Origin: Streptomyces sp. MBT53
GTDB lineage: Bacteria; Actinomycetota; Actinomycetes; Streptomycetales; Streptomycetaceae
Direction of reading: 5' to 3'
Assembly: GCF_016654115.1 (NCBI RefSeq)
Contig: NZ_JAEQAZ010000088.1
Span: forward strand, 1 to 35,476
DNA length: 35,476 nucleotides
Shown piece after piece: positions 1 to 7,489 of the stretch; position 1 is the first letter of the stretch, and every line of letters begins with the position of its first letter. The notes beneath the pieces are model-generated. The model saw only the letters and a program-made list of their open reading frames with translations. It did no database searches and had not been told where the DNA came from. Made by a program: the position numbers and the translations under genes.

Positions 1-8
1 ACGATCAT
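1..8 (-). CDS. start codon of next conservon gene (CvnB-like, inferred), cut by window edge
   Basis: On the minus strand an ATG (8-6) overlaps the TGA stop (7-5) of the sensor kinase in an ATGA arrangement, with GGAG about 7 bases upstream inside the kinase gene. Only the start codon is visible. In Streptomyces conservons the gene after the CvnA-type kinase is a Roadblock/LC7 protein (CvnB), followed by a DUF742 protein (CvnC) and a Ras-like GTPase (CvnD). The overlap is seen; the identity is inferred from kinase type and this known order. Confidence 0.5.
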
Positions 9-2533
9 TGAGATTCTCCTTCGCTGCTGTCGCTGCCCGTTGCGGGCCCTGGGGTGGCGCCACGGCCCGGTTTCCTGCCGCCACCGCGCGTCCAGCCTTC
101 GCGGTAGGCCGCCATCCGGTCCCGGACGACCTCCGGACTGCGGTGCTCGTCGTGTGGTGCGTCAGGCGCCCGTTCCCGGTCCGCGGCGGGCTGTTCGCGG
201 AGCTGGGGGGCGAGGCTCGCCTGCCGTACCCGGCGGGGGAGGTCGTCGCCGTCCTCGGGGCCTTCGGTGTCCTCGGGAGGACGGTGCAGTCGCAAGGTGG
301 TGACTCCAGGGGGCGGGGTGCCGTTCGTCGGCTCCGCCGAGCCCCGGGGCGGGGACGCCAGGGCGGGCCGGTCGGCCGGTGCCGGGACGGACTCCTGGTG
401 CTGGGGCGGGGACGGCACGCGCGCGTACTCGCGTTCCACGGCCCGCTGTCCGTCGTCCACTGCCGCGCGGGGGGAGCGGTCGGCCGCGCCGCCGTGCAGC
501 AGGGCCGTCGGCAGCAGTACGACCGCTGTCGTTCCGCCGTAGGGCGAGGTCCGCAGGTGCACCTTGATGCCGTGGCGGGCGGCGAGCCTGCTGACCACGA
601 AGAGGCCCAGCCGGTCGCTGTCGAAGAGGTCGAGGGCCTCGGACTGCTCGATGCGCCGGTTGGCCTCGGCCAGCGTCTCCGGGCCCATGCCCAGACCCCG
701 GTCCTCGACCTCGACGGCGTACCCGTTGCCGACGGGTTCGCCGGTGACCCGCACGCGCGTGTGCGGCGGCGAGAACTGGGCGGCGTTCTCCACGATCTCG
801 GCGAGCAGGTGCGTGAGGTCGGCGACGGCCGTGCCGAGGACGGAGGCCTCGGGGAGTTGGCGTACTTCCACGCGCGCGTAGTCCTCGACTTCGGACACGG
901 CGGCGCGCACGACGTTGGTCAGCGATACCGGCATGCGCCAGGCCCGGCCGGGTGCCGCCCCGGAGAGGATGATCAGGCTCTCGGCGTGCCGTCGCATACG
1001 GGTGGTGAGGTGGTCGAGGCGGAACAGGTCGCTCAGTTCGTTCGGGTCCTCGGAGCGGCGCTCCATGCTGTCCAGAAGGCTGAGTTGACGGTGCACCAGG
1101 ACCTGGCTGCGGCGGGCGAGGTTGACGAAGACCCCGGAGATGCCGCTCGCGAGTTCGGCGCGTTCCACGGCAGCCCGCAGGGCGGCGCGGTGCACGGTGC
1201 CCAGGGCCTCGGCGACCTGCCCGGTCTCGTCCTCCGCGGCCGGTCCGGGCGGGGCCTCCGCGCGGACGTCGATCTCCTCCCCCGCGCGCAGTCTCCGCAT
1301 GGCCTCGGGGAGTTTGTGGCGGGCGATCGCCAGGGCGTCGTTGCGCAGACTCACCAGCTCGACGACGAGACCGCGTCCGATGCGTACCGAGATGACCAGC
1401 GACGCGATGACGGCGGCGAGACCGAGAAGAACGGCGGCGCCGGCCGGGGTGAGCAGTCCTCGTGCGAACGGATCGGCGCGGTCCGCGACTCCGCTGCCCG
1501 CGTCCGCCTCGATGGCCCGCATGCCGTCCTGCACGCGTGCGTGCGCGTTGTTCCAGGTGGTCTCGGGAGCCGAACCGATCGCGCGGGTGGCCGAGTTGGC
1601 GGCGAGGACCTTGTCCTCGACGGCGCCGATGACGGTGTAGGCGCCGGTGTCGGCGAGGTTCCGCCAGGCGGTGCCTTCGGAGCCCCGCAGATCCGCGGTG
1701 GCGGATTCGGTGAGGGTACGGCGCGTGTCGACGGCGCCGGTGAACAGCCGCAGCCGCTCCCCGTCGAGACGGCCGTCGAGACGGGCACCGGCGAGCACCA
1801 CGTCCTCCTGGGACAGCGATTCCGCGGCCCGGGAGAACTCCAGCAGCACGCGCGCGTCGGAGCCGAGGGCGGCGTCCTGGATTCCGGTGAGCGCCCCGCC
1901 CACGGCGAAGGCCGACGAGATGGTCCTCGTGTACTGCCCGTACGTCTCGTCCCATCCCGCGCGGTGGGCGAGCACGTCGGCTCGCAGCGAGCGCAGTCCT
2001 TCGGCTCCGGTGACGAAGGTCTCCAGGCGCTGGGCGACTCCGGCCGGCAGTTCCTCGCCGTCCGCGACGGTGCTGGTGTCGCCGAGCCGCAGCCGGGCGA
2101 CGGCCCGGTCCGTGTCGGCGGCCAGCTTCTTCAGGTCACCGCTCGGCTCGGCGCCGGGGTCGGTGGCGTAACGCACCGCGGCCGACCGCTCGGCCTGCAG
2201 CGCGGCGACGGCGACCGCGACGGGGCTGCGCACCGCCGAGTCCACACGCTGCAACTGCCTTAGCCGGGCCACGTCCTGGGCCGTGCTGACGGTCGCGTAC
2301 GCCCACAGGGCGAGCAGGGAGACGACCGGCACCATCAGCAGGCAGACGATCTTGGCCCGTACGGTTCGGGGACGCATCCGCCAGCGTCCCGCGCGCGGGG
2401 GCACCTCGTCCTGCGGTGTGTCGAGGGGCTCGTCGAAGAGCTCTTCTGCGGGTGGTCCGGCGTGTGCGCGGCGACCGCGCACGGGCGGCGGCGTCTCGGC
2501 GCCGGCTCTGGGGGTCCTACGGGGGTTACGCAT
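5..2533 (-). CDS. CvnA-like sensor histidine kinase with nitrate/nitrite-sensing-type extracellular domain
   Basis: An 842-residue membrane sensor kinase. A basic, proline-rich cytoplasmic tail (1-60) precedes membrane helix 1 (about 61-81). A large helical extracellular region (about 85-360) resembles the NIT sensing domain. Helix 2 (about 362-384) leads into a HAMP region and a dimerisation segment with RLDHLTTRMRRH (505-516). An HATPase_c domain follows, with N-box EIVENAAQFSP (579-589), G1 box DRGLGMG (611-617) and G2 box RLGLFVVSRLAARHG. The last 160 residues are charged, low-complexity and probably disordered. GAGGAGG sits just before the ATG at 2533. This layout is that of CvnA proteins of actinobacterial conservons, which signal to small GTPases and often lack a paired response regulator; the overlapping downstream start supports this. 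The ligand cannot be read from sequence. Confidence 0.85.
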   Translation of the reverse strand: MRNPRRTPRAGAETPPPVRGRRAHAGPPAEELFDEPLDTPQDEVPPRAGRWRMRPRTVRAKIVCLLMVPVVSLLALWAYATVSTAQDVARLRQLQRVDSAVRSPVAVAVAALQAERSAAVRYATDPGAEPSGDLKKLAADTDRAVARLRLGDTSTVADGEELPAGVAQRLETFVTGAEGLRSLRADVLAHRAGWDETYGQYTRTISSAFAVGGALTGIQDAALGSDARVLLEFSRAAESLSQEDVVLAGARLDGRLDGERLRLFTGAVDTRRTLTESATADLRGSEGTAWRNLADTGAYTVIGAVEDKVLAANSATRAIGSAPETTWNNAHARVQDGMRAIEADAGSGVADRADPFARGLLTPAGAAVLLGLAAVIASLVISVRIGRGLVVELVSLRNDALAIARHKLPEAMRRLRAGEEIDVRAEAPPGPAAEDETGQVAEALGTVHRAALRAAVERAELASGISGVFVNLARRSQVLVHRQLSLLDSMERRSEDPNELSDLFRLDHLTTRMRRHAESLIILSGAAPGRAWRMPVSLTNVVRAAVSEVEDYARVEVRQLPEASVLGTAVADLTHLLAEIVENAAQFSPPHTRVRVTGEPVGNGYAVEVEDRGLGMGPETLAEANRRIEQSEALDLFDSDRLGLFVVSRLAARHGIKVHLRTSPYGGTTAVVLLPTALLHGGAADRSPRAAVDDGQRAVEREYARVPSPPQHQESVPAPADRPALASPPRGSAEPTNGTPPPGVTTLRLHRPPEDTEGPEDGDDLPRRVRQASLAPQLREQPAADRERAPDAPHDEHRSPEVVRDRMAAYREGWTRGGGRKPGRGATPGPATGSDSSEGESQ

Positions 2534-2596
2534 GGCCTCCTCGCTCGGGAGTGGTTCGGGCGTACCGTGGCGGGCCCTGGTCGGTCGGGCCGCTTG

Positions 2597-3370
2597 TCAG
2601 TGGGCGACGCTCTCGGCGGGCCGCTCGGCCGAGGCGGTCGCCTCGCGTTCTCCCGTCGTCGGCGACAGTGCGACGAACGCCGAGGTCAGGAACAGGTAGG
2701 ACCCGAGGCCGACGGCTAGGGGGAAGATGAACTGCATCGCCGTGGCCCCGGGCAGGACCGCGCCGGAGGGGGTGACATGCACGCGCACCGCGAACATCCC
2801 GGTGTAATGCATGCTGGCGACGGCCGCCCCCATGACGAGCGATGCGACGGTGACCGCGATGGGCGACTTGATGTTGAGGGCCGCCCACAGGGCTGCGGTC
2901 GCCGCGACGACGGCGATGAGGACGGAGAGCCCGACGAGCATCGGGTCGTAGGTCACGTCGCCGTGCAGTCGCACCGCAGCCATTCCCAGGTAGTGCATGC
3001 TCGCGACGCCCAGTCCGGTGGCCAGGCCACCGAGGACGAGTGCGCGGCCACGGTCGCGGCCGTAGCCGACCACGAAGACGCCCGCGCAGACGACGACGAT
3101 GGCGACGACGAGGCTGAGCACGGTCAGTGGCACGTCGTAGCGGATGTCGGTGCCGCTGACGCCGAAGCCGAGCATGGCCACGAAGTGCATGGTCCAGATG
3201 CCGGTGCCGAGCGCGGAGGCGGCTGTGATGAGCCAGTTTCGGCGCGACCGGCCGGTGGCGCCGAGCGCGCGGACGGTGCAGCGCAGCCCGAGTGCGGAGC
3301 CCATGCAGGCCATCACGTAGGACAGCACGGGGGTGAGCCAGCCGAAGGTCGCGTGGTCCAGGTGTCCCAT
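2597..3370 (-). CDS. MHYT-domain integral membrane sensor protein
   Basis: A 257-residue hydrophobic protein with about seven membrane helices and three copies of the defining motif: MHFV (61-64), MHYL (125-128) and MHYT (187-190). In the MHYT family the Met and His residues near the outer face are proposed to bind a metal (copper) and sense a diatomic gas such as O2, CO or NO. No GGDEF, EAL or LytTR output domain is attached, so this is a stand-alone form; the last 25 residues are hydrophilic. No clear Shine-Dalgarno sequence precedes the ATG at 3370, so the mRNA may have a very short leader. It lies 63 bases upstream of the sensor kinase in the same direction and could share its transcript. 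Function beyond sensing is inference. Confidence 0.85.
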   Translation of the reverse strand: MGHLDHATFGWLTPVLSYVMACMGSALGLRCTVRALGATGRSRRNWLITAASALGTGIWTMHFVAMLGFGVSGTDIRYDVPLTVLSLVVAIVVVCAGVFVVGYGRDRGRALVLGGLATGLGVASMHYLGMAAVRLHGDVTYDPMLVGLSVLIAVVAATAALWAALNIKSPIAVTVASLVMGAAVASMHYTGMFAVRVHVTPSGAVLPGATAMQFIFPLAVGLGSYLFLTSAFVALSPTTGEREATASAERPAESVAH

Positions 3371-3513
3371 GACCAGGGGACGCTAGTAGGGGCATGGGCG
3401 CACAAAGGGGGCGCATTTCGAAAGGTGCTGCAATATGACGCAGAGAGGTGCCTGAACGACCACGTGACGCTCGAACATGTGCACCGAAGCGTCATCCGTG
3501 TCGGTGAGGGATC

Positions 3514-4122
3514 ATGCGGAACATGAACGACGACCACACTCATGTCCGGGAGTTCTTCGGTGCGCGCGCCGCGGACTGGGACAGCCGCTTCCCGGACGAC
3601 GGCCCCGCCTACGCGGCTGCCGTCGCCGAACTGGCGCTGCGCGCGGGGGACCGTGTGCTCGACGCGGGCTGCGGGACGGGACGCGCGCTGCCGCCGCTGC
3701 GTGCGGCCGTGGGGCCCTCGGGAGTGGTCGTGGGGGCCGATCTGACCCCGGCCATGCTGGAGGCCGCCGTACGGGCCGGACGCGGCCGTGAAGGGTGCCT
3801 GCTGCTCGCCGATGTCGCCGTGCTGCCGTTGCGCTCGGAATCGCTCGACGCCGTGTTCGCGGCGGGCCTGATCGCGCATCTGCCCCAACCGGAGGCGAAT
3901 CTGCGGGAGTTGGCGCGCGTGGTGCGGCCCGGCGGCACGCTGGCCCTGTTCCATCCGATCGGCCGCGCGGCGCTCGCGGCGCGTCAGGGGCGGCAGATCA
4001 CCCCGGACGACCTGCGCGCGGAGCCCAATCTCCGTCCGCTGCTCGCCGGTTGGGGGTGGCGCATGACGTCGTACACCGACGAGGATGTCCGCTTCCTGGC
4101 GCTGGCCGTGCGCGAGGGCTGA
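3514..4122 (+). CDS. class I SAM-dependent methyltransferase
   Basis: A 202-residue Rossmann-fold methyltransferase of the Methyltransf_11 type. Motif I is VLDAGCGTGRALPPL (about 46-60). The acidic residue after strand 2 lies in VVGADLTPAMLEAA, motif III-like sequence is LDAVFAAGLIAHLPQPEANLRELARVVRPGG, and the fold ends with a short strand pair. The fold is clear; the substrate is not. The start is ambiguous: ATG 3514 has GAGGG only 3 bases away, while ATG 3523 has a longer gap, so the protein may be three residues shorter. It is transcribed away from the MHYT gene with about 140 bases between them. No obvious partner gene is adjacent. Confidence 0.85.
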   Translation: MRNMNDDHTHVREFFGARAADWDSRFPDDGPAYAAAVAELALRAGDRVLDAGCGTGRALPPLRAAVGPSGVVVGADLTPAMLEAAVRAGRGREGCLLLADVAVLPLRSESLDAVFAAGLIAHLPQPEANLRELARVVRPGGTLALFHPIGRAALAARQGRQITPDDLRAEPNLRPLLAGWGWRMTSYTDEDVRFLALAVREG

Positions 4123-4256
4123 GTCGTACGACTGCGGGAGGCCCGAAGCGCTTCACCGCAACGTCCCCCTGCTGTCGCCGCAACTCCAACTCTATGTTGG
4201 GTAGCAGTAGATGGACGGTCGACGACGGAACACCACGCAGGGGGAAGGTGGTCAGC

Positions 4257-4553
4257 ATGTTCGACAGGCCCCGCAAGACCTTCGCCAGAATTCTCGCCTC
4301 CACGCGCACGGAGGCCGGCGACGGACCCGAACGGCGGGCGCACAACCTCTTCGAGGCCGCGGCCGTCTATGTGTCGGCCCGCGCGGAGGACGACCAGGAC
4401 CGGATCGACGAGGCCGCGGGCTGGGTGTCGCCGGAGGCGCTGTCCTTCGGGGTGAGTGAGCTGGCGTGCCGGGCCGTGGTCGCGCTCGCCAGGGAGCGCG
4501 ACGAGTCGCCGCGGACGGTGGCCCGGGCCCTTCTCGGGCTCCCCGCGGCCTGA
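4257..4553 (+). CDS. small conserved hypothetical protein (98 aa)
   Basis: A 98-residue, mainly helical, charged protein beginning MFDRPRKTFARIL. GGGGGAAGG lies about 9 bases before the ATG at 4257, and third-position GC is strong throughout, which supports it over overlapping frames. No signal peptide, membrane helix or catalytic motif is visible. The middle (about 30-70) alternates acidic patches with alanines, and the C-terminus reads as two amphipathic helices ending ALLGLPAA. I do not recognise the family and assign no function. It stands between the methyltransferase and the next hypothetical gene, about 130 bases from each, so it may be its own unit. Confidence 0.6.
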   Translation: MFDRPRKTFARILASTRTEAGDGPERRAHNLFEAAAVYVSARAEDDQDRIDEAAGWVSPEALSFGVSELACRAVVALARERDESPRTVARALLGLPAA

Positions 4554-4625
4554 CACTTCGGGTCGCCGGTGGTCGTTTCGCCCTGTCCAGACGGAAAACT
4601 GCAGCTCCGGGTGTACTTGGGAGTC

Positions 4626-4655
4626 GTGACAAGCGGCTTCCGCGCACACTAGGGT
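4626..4655 (+). promoter_or_regulatory. candidate HrdB-type promoter for the gene at 4689
   Basis: A GTGACA -35-like hexamer (4626-4631), an 18-base spacer and TAGGGT (4650-4655) fit the Streptomyces vegetative pattern TTGACN / TAGRRT. A 7-bp inverted repeat (CGCGCAC 4641-4647, GTGCGCG 4654-4660) straddles the -10 and could be a repressor site. Transcription would begin near 4662, giving a short leader with GGGGAGG at 4677-4683. Confidence 0.4.
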
Positions 4656-4688
4656 GCGCGCCGTTGGACGAACGATGGGGAGGCTGGG

Positions 4689-5579
4689 ATGGCCGACACT
4701 GATGAAGAGGCCGTCGCCGCCGAGGACGACGCGCTCTATGTGCTCACGGCGGTGCTGCTGACGCCGGCGAAGTTCCCGAGTGTGCTGGGTGACGACTATC
4801 CGGAGGCCTGCGCCGCGCTCGGTATGGCGCCGCTCGCCGACGGGTACGGCCTGGTGCTCGGCCAGGACGGCGAGGGCGCGCGGTGGACTGTCGTCATCGA
4901 CGACGTGTCGCTGGTCGCGGTCGCCATCGCGTCCTGGGACTGCGGCATGGAGTACGACCTGTCGCCGAGCGAGCGCACCGTGGTCGCGGCGCTGCCGGGC
5001 TGGCCGCTCGCGGTCGCGGTGGCGGCTCCCAATGTGCCCGCGCCGCACGATCCGGACCCCGACCTCGTGGACCGGCCGGCGTTGGCCCCGCCGGACACCA
5101 CCACCTGGGGCCCGGCGCAGCGGCGGCTGGGTGCCGACGAGATCGCGCTGCAGTGGGCCCTGTGGCGGGAGCAGATCGACGACTCGGCCTTCCCCGTCCA
5201 GGGCGAGGCGGGCGAGGCTTCGGAGCCGTCGTCCGACGACGTCACCTCCGAAGAGGCGTCCGAGGCGGACGAGGTCGCTTCGGACGACAGCGGGGAAGGC
5301 CCGCAGACGGGCCACAGCGGGGTCCGCAGGGTGCTGACGGAGGCCCGGGCGTATGTGGACGCCCCGCCGCCTCTCGGCCGCGTCAGATCGTCCTTCGCGC
5401 CGGGCGAGGCGCGCACGCTGCGTGCCGACGGTCCCGGCTGGTCGATGGTGGCCCGCACCGACGACATCGCGTTCGTCCTGCTCGACGAGGAGCCGGGCGA
5501 GGTGCTGCCGGTGGGTCGGGGCTCCGAGTTGCCGGGCCTCCTGGAGGCGCTGGACAAGCTTGCCGTAAGGCCCAGTTGA
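4689..5579 (+). CDS. conserved hypothetical acidic protein
   Basis: A 296-residue, strongly acidic soluble protein. GGGGAGG lies 5 bases before the ATG at 4689. Two ordered regions (about 10-160 and 220-290) flank an acidic, Ser/Glu-rich linker (about 165-210) that looks disordered. The N-terminal part contains YVLTAVLLTPAKFPSVLGDDYPEACAALG-like alternating strands and helices, and the C-terminal part includes GWSMVARTDDIAFVLLDEEPGE. No catalytic motif, signal peptide or membrane span is visible. I recognise it only as the kind of uncharacterised protein common in Streptomyces; no function is assigned. A strong hairpin after the stop suggests a single-gene transcript. Confidence 0.75.
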   Translation: MADTDEEAVAAEDDALYVLTAVLLTPAKFPSVLGDDYPEACAALGMAPLADGYGLVLGQDGEGARWTVVIDDVSLVAVAIASWDCGMEYDLSPSERTVVAALPGWPLAVAVAAPNVPAPHDPDPDLVDRPALAPPDTTTWGPAQRRLGADEIALQWALWREQIDDSAFPVQGEAGEASEPSSDDVTSEEASEADEVASDDSGEGPQTGHSGVRRVLTEARAYVDAPPPLGRVRSSFAPGEARTLRADGPGWSMVARTDDIAFVLLDEEPGEVLPVGRGSELPGLLEALDKLAVRPS

Positions 5580-5610
5580 GCCCTCGGGTGCGTGCCTCAG
5601 ATGGTCGGGC

Positions 5611-5649
5611 GCCGTCCGCGGAGCTGCTGTCGGCAGCCCCGCGGACGGC
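5611..5649. terminator. strong bidirectional hairpin terminator
   Basis: GCCGTCCGCGG (5611-5621) and CCGCGGACGGC (5639-5649) form a perfect 11-bp stem. An inner GCTGC/GCAGC stem (5623-5627, 5633-5637) extends it. It lies between two convergent genes ending at 5579 (+) and 5713 (-) and could stop transcription from both sides. Confidence 0.8.
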
Positions 5650-5712
5650 GTCGTGCTGTTCTCCGCTCCCGCGCGCCGGGCGGGAGCGCGGTGAGGCATC
5701 GGTATGTCGGTG

Positions 5713-5895
5713 TCAGCGGCCGATCTCCTTGCCCGCGACGCGGCGCAGCCGACGCCGCTGCGCGGGATCCAGCGTGAGATAGGCGGCCGTCGGCACTCCC
5801 ACGACTATCAGGAATGAGACCCACCAGGGCAGCCAGATCAACAGGATCAGTCCGACCGCCACGCCTCCTACAACGACCTTCGTGTTTCTCGACAT
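5713..5895 (-). CDS. small membrane protein (60 aa)
   Basis: A 60-residue peptide from MSRNTKVVVGG with one long hydrophobic stretch (about 7-41) rich in Val, Ile, Leu and Trp, enough for one or two membrane helices, and a very basic tail PAQRRRLRRVAGKEIGR. The ATG at 5895 is chosen over an upstream in-frame ATG (5982) because GGAGGAGG stands 8 bases before it and the added N-terminus would be an uncoding-like arginine-rich stretch. Positive residues at both ends suggest a hairpin with cytoplasmic termini. No family is recognised. It lies downstream of the desaturase on the same strand, about 150 bases away. Confidence 0.6.
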   Translation of the reverse strand: MSRNTKVVVGGVAVGLILLIWLPWWVSFLIVVGVPTAAYLTLDPAQRRRLRRVAGKEIGR

Positions 5896-6048
5896 GTGTC
5901 GCCTCCTCCGCGGCCGCGGCCGCTCTCTGATCTGAAAACGGGTCCGCGCTTCCCACAGTTCCGGACCGCGACCCTGAGACATCCCTGAGACGCCTCCCCT
6001 ACTGGTCCCCGAGGGCCGTCTGTCCCCGAGCCGTCAGCTGCTCCGTCG

Positions 6049-7113
6049 TCACTCCGTCCACTCCGGCCTCAGCGGCTCCCCCACCTCGTGGAGGTGGCGC
6101 AGGGCCTGTCGGTAGGAGTCGACGAGCCCGGTCTCCACGTAGGGGATACCCACATCCTCGCAGTGGGCGCGCACGAACGGCTGGGCGAGCCGCAGACTGG
6201 GCCGCGGCATGCTCGGGAAGAGGTGGTGTTCGACCTGGTAGTTGAGACCGCCGAGGAACCAGTCCGTAAGGGGGCCGCCCCGGATGTTCCGTGAGGTGAG
6301 CACCTGGCGACGGAGATGACCCCATCGCTCGCCGTTCGGGTCCGGCATCTCCATGCCCTTGTGGTTGGGGGCGAAGGCGAGACCGAGGTGCAGTCCGAAC
6401 AGGGCCTGGTGCAGCGCGGCGAACGCGAGCGCCTTCCCCGGGGACATCGAGGTCAGCAGCAGTGTGGCGTAGGCCGCGACATGGCTCACCAGAAGCGCGC
6501 CTTCGACGGTCCGTTCGCGCCGGGGCTGCCGCCGCAGGTCCTGGAAACCGTGCACCTTGAGGGCGACGCCTTCGAGCAGGGTGAGCGGGAAGAACAGCCA
6601 CGCCTGGTTGCGGGTGAGCCAACGCCGGAAGCCGGAACGGTCCTTGGCCTGTTCACCGGTGAACACGAGGATGTCGGCGACGACGTCCGGGTCCTTGTCG
6701 ATGTGGTTGGGGTTGGCGTGGTGGCGGTTGTGCTTGTCGTTCCACCAGGAGTAGCTCATTCCCAGCAGCAGGTTGCCGTGGATCAGGCCGATGAGGCGGT
6801 TGGCGGCTTTGCCGCCGGCGATCTGGGAGTGGCCCGCGTCGTGGCCTATGAAGGCGGTCCGGGCGCCGAACACGGCGAGCAGCGGGGCCAGGAGCAGGGT
6901 CAGCCAGGAGTCGCCGATCAGGACGATGCCGGTCACGATGCCGATCAGCGCGAGAGCGTTGGCGGAGACGCAGAAGGCGTACCAGGCGCGCCGCCGCTCC
7001 AGTAGGCCTCGGCTCCTGACCGTGCGCAGGAGGGGCGCGAACTCGCTTCCGGGGGACGCCGCTACGGCATCCCCCGGATCATGCGCGCCGACGACTGCGG
7101 TGGTCTGGGACAT
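6049..7113 (-). CDS. membrane fatty-acid (acyl lipid) desaturase
   Basis: A 354-residue integral membrane di-iron desaturase. The three histidine boxes are present: HDAGH (91-95), HNRHH (128-132) and QVEHH (293-297). The QxxHH form of the third box is typical of the DesA3/front-end-like acyl desaturases found in actinobacteria. Hydrophobic spans lie at about 48-66, 68-87, 108-122 and 205-245. There is no fused cytochrome b5 domain, so electrons must come from separate ferredoxin or reductase partners not seen here. It probably introduces a double bond into membrane-lipid acyl chains, adjusting fluidity; position and substrate are not deducible. GGAG lies 7 bases before the ATG at 7113. It diverges from the monooxygenase gene across 376 bases. 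Confidence 0.9.
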   Translation of the reverse strand: MSQTTAVVGAHDPGDAVAASPGSEFAPLLRTVRSRGLLERRRAWYAFCVSANALALIGIVTGIVLIGDSWLTLLLAPLLAVFGARTAFIGHDAGHSQIAGGKAANRLIGLIHGNLLLGMSYSWWNDKHNRHHANPNHIDKDPDVVADILVFTGEQAKDRSGFRRWLTRNQAWLFFPLTLLEGVALKVHGFQDLRRQPRRERTVEGALLVSHVAAYATLLLTSMSPGKALAFAALHQALFGLHLGLAFAPNHKGMEMPDPNGERWGHLRRQVLTSRNIRGGPLTDWFLGGLNYQVEHHLFPSMPRPSLRLAQPFVRAHCEDVGIPYVETGLVDSYRQALRHLHEVGEPLRPEWTE

Positions 7114-7194
7114 GTCCGGTCTCCGGCTCTCTCAGGCAACGGGGTGACCTGAGCAAACGTACGAATCGGTGACCGGTCGCGACCATGACGGCAC

Positions 7195-7214
7195 CCCCCG
7201 TGTGCGTACGGGGG
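7195..7214. other. inverted repeat in desaturase leader region
   Basis: CCCCCGT (7195-7201) and ACGGGGG (7208-7214) form a perfect 7-bp stem with a 6-base loop, about 80 bases upstream of the desaturase start. It may be a leader hairpin for the desaturase or a protein site; nothing more is visible between 7114 and 7194. Confidence 0.4.
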
Positions 7215-7316
7215 TCACCCGGGTCCTCTCAGGGGGGTTGACGACACCCCGGCGACCCGGTCCCGAGAAATCGCGCACCCGGAGAAGTACGTCGGAAAAA
7301 GCGCCGGAAAAAGGCG

Positions 7317-7346
7317 ATGGCAAGGAGGTCGTCCACTCCTTGCCAT
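7317..7346. promoter_or_regulatory. 11-bp perfect inverted repeat upstream of the RAE
   Basis: ATGGCAAGGAG (7317-7327) and CTCCTTGCCAT (7336-7346) are perfect complements separated by 8 bases. The arms contain GCAAG (7320-7324) and CTTGC (7339-7343), the same pentamer that makes up the RAE half-sites 30-60 bases downstream but with the opposite relative orientation. It could be an additional regulator site or a hairpin; the role is inferred only from position. Confidence 0.45.
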
Positions 7347-7367
7347 ACCCAACGTATAGCGCACCAC

Positions 7368-7386
7368 GGGGCTTGCGGCAAGGCCC
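7368..7386 (+). promoter_or_regulatory. rifamycin-associated element (RAE)
   Basis: The bases GGGGCTTGCGGCAAGGCCC match, as I recall it, the published 19-bp RAE consensus, an imperfect inverted repeat found upstream of rifamycin-inactivating genes of actinomycetes (arr, rgt, rph, rox, helR). The next base is C (7387), extending the outer arms. It lies about 100 bases upstream of a Rox-like monooxygenase on the same strand, which is the expected arrangement and implies rifamycin-inducible expression. A poor TTGCGG / CAAAAT promoter pair (7373-7378, 7398-7403, spacer 19) overlaps it; I regard that as only suggestive. Confidence 0.85.
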
Positions 7387-7489
7387 CAGTAGTGCCGCAA
7401 AATGGCCGACCGAGGCCTGGACCTGCGGAAACGCGGGGTCAGCGGAACGGCTGCCCTCAGGGCGGCCGACTGGAAGGCAATCTCTTTGA

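Noticed and set aside
8..2263. Long plus-strand open frame of 751 codons opposite the sensor kinase
   Set aside because: High-G+C DNA leaves long antisense frames open. The kinase motifs, codon bias and ribosome site support the minus strand only.
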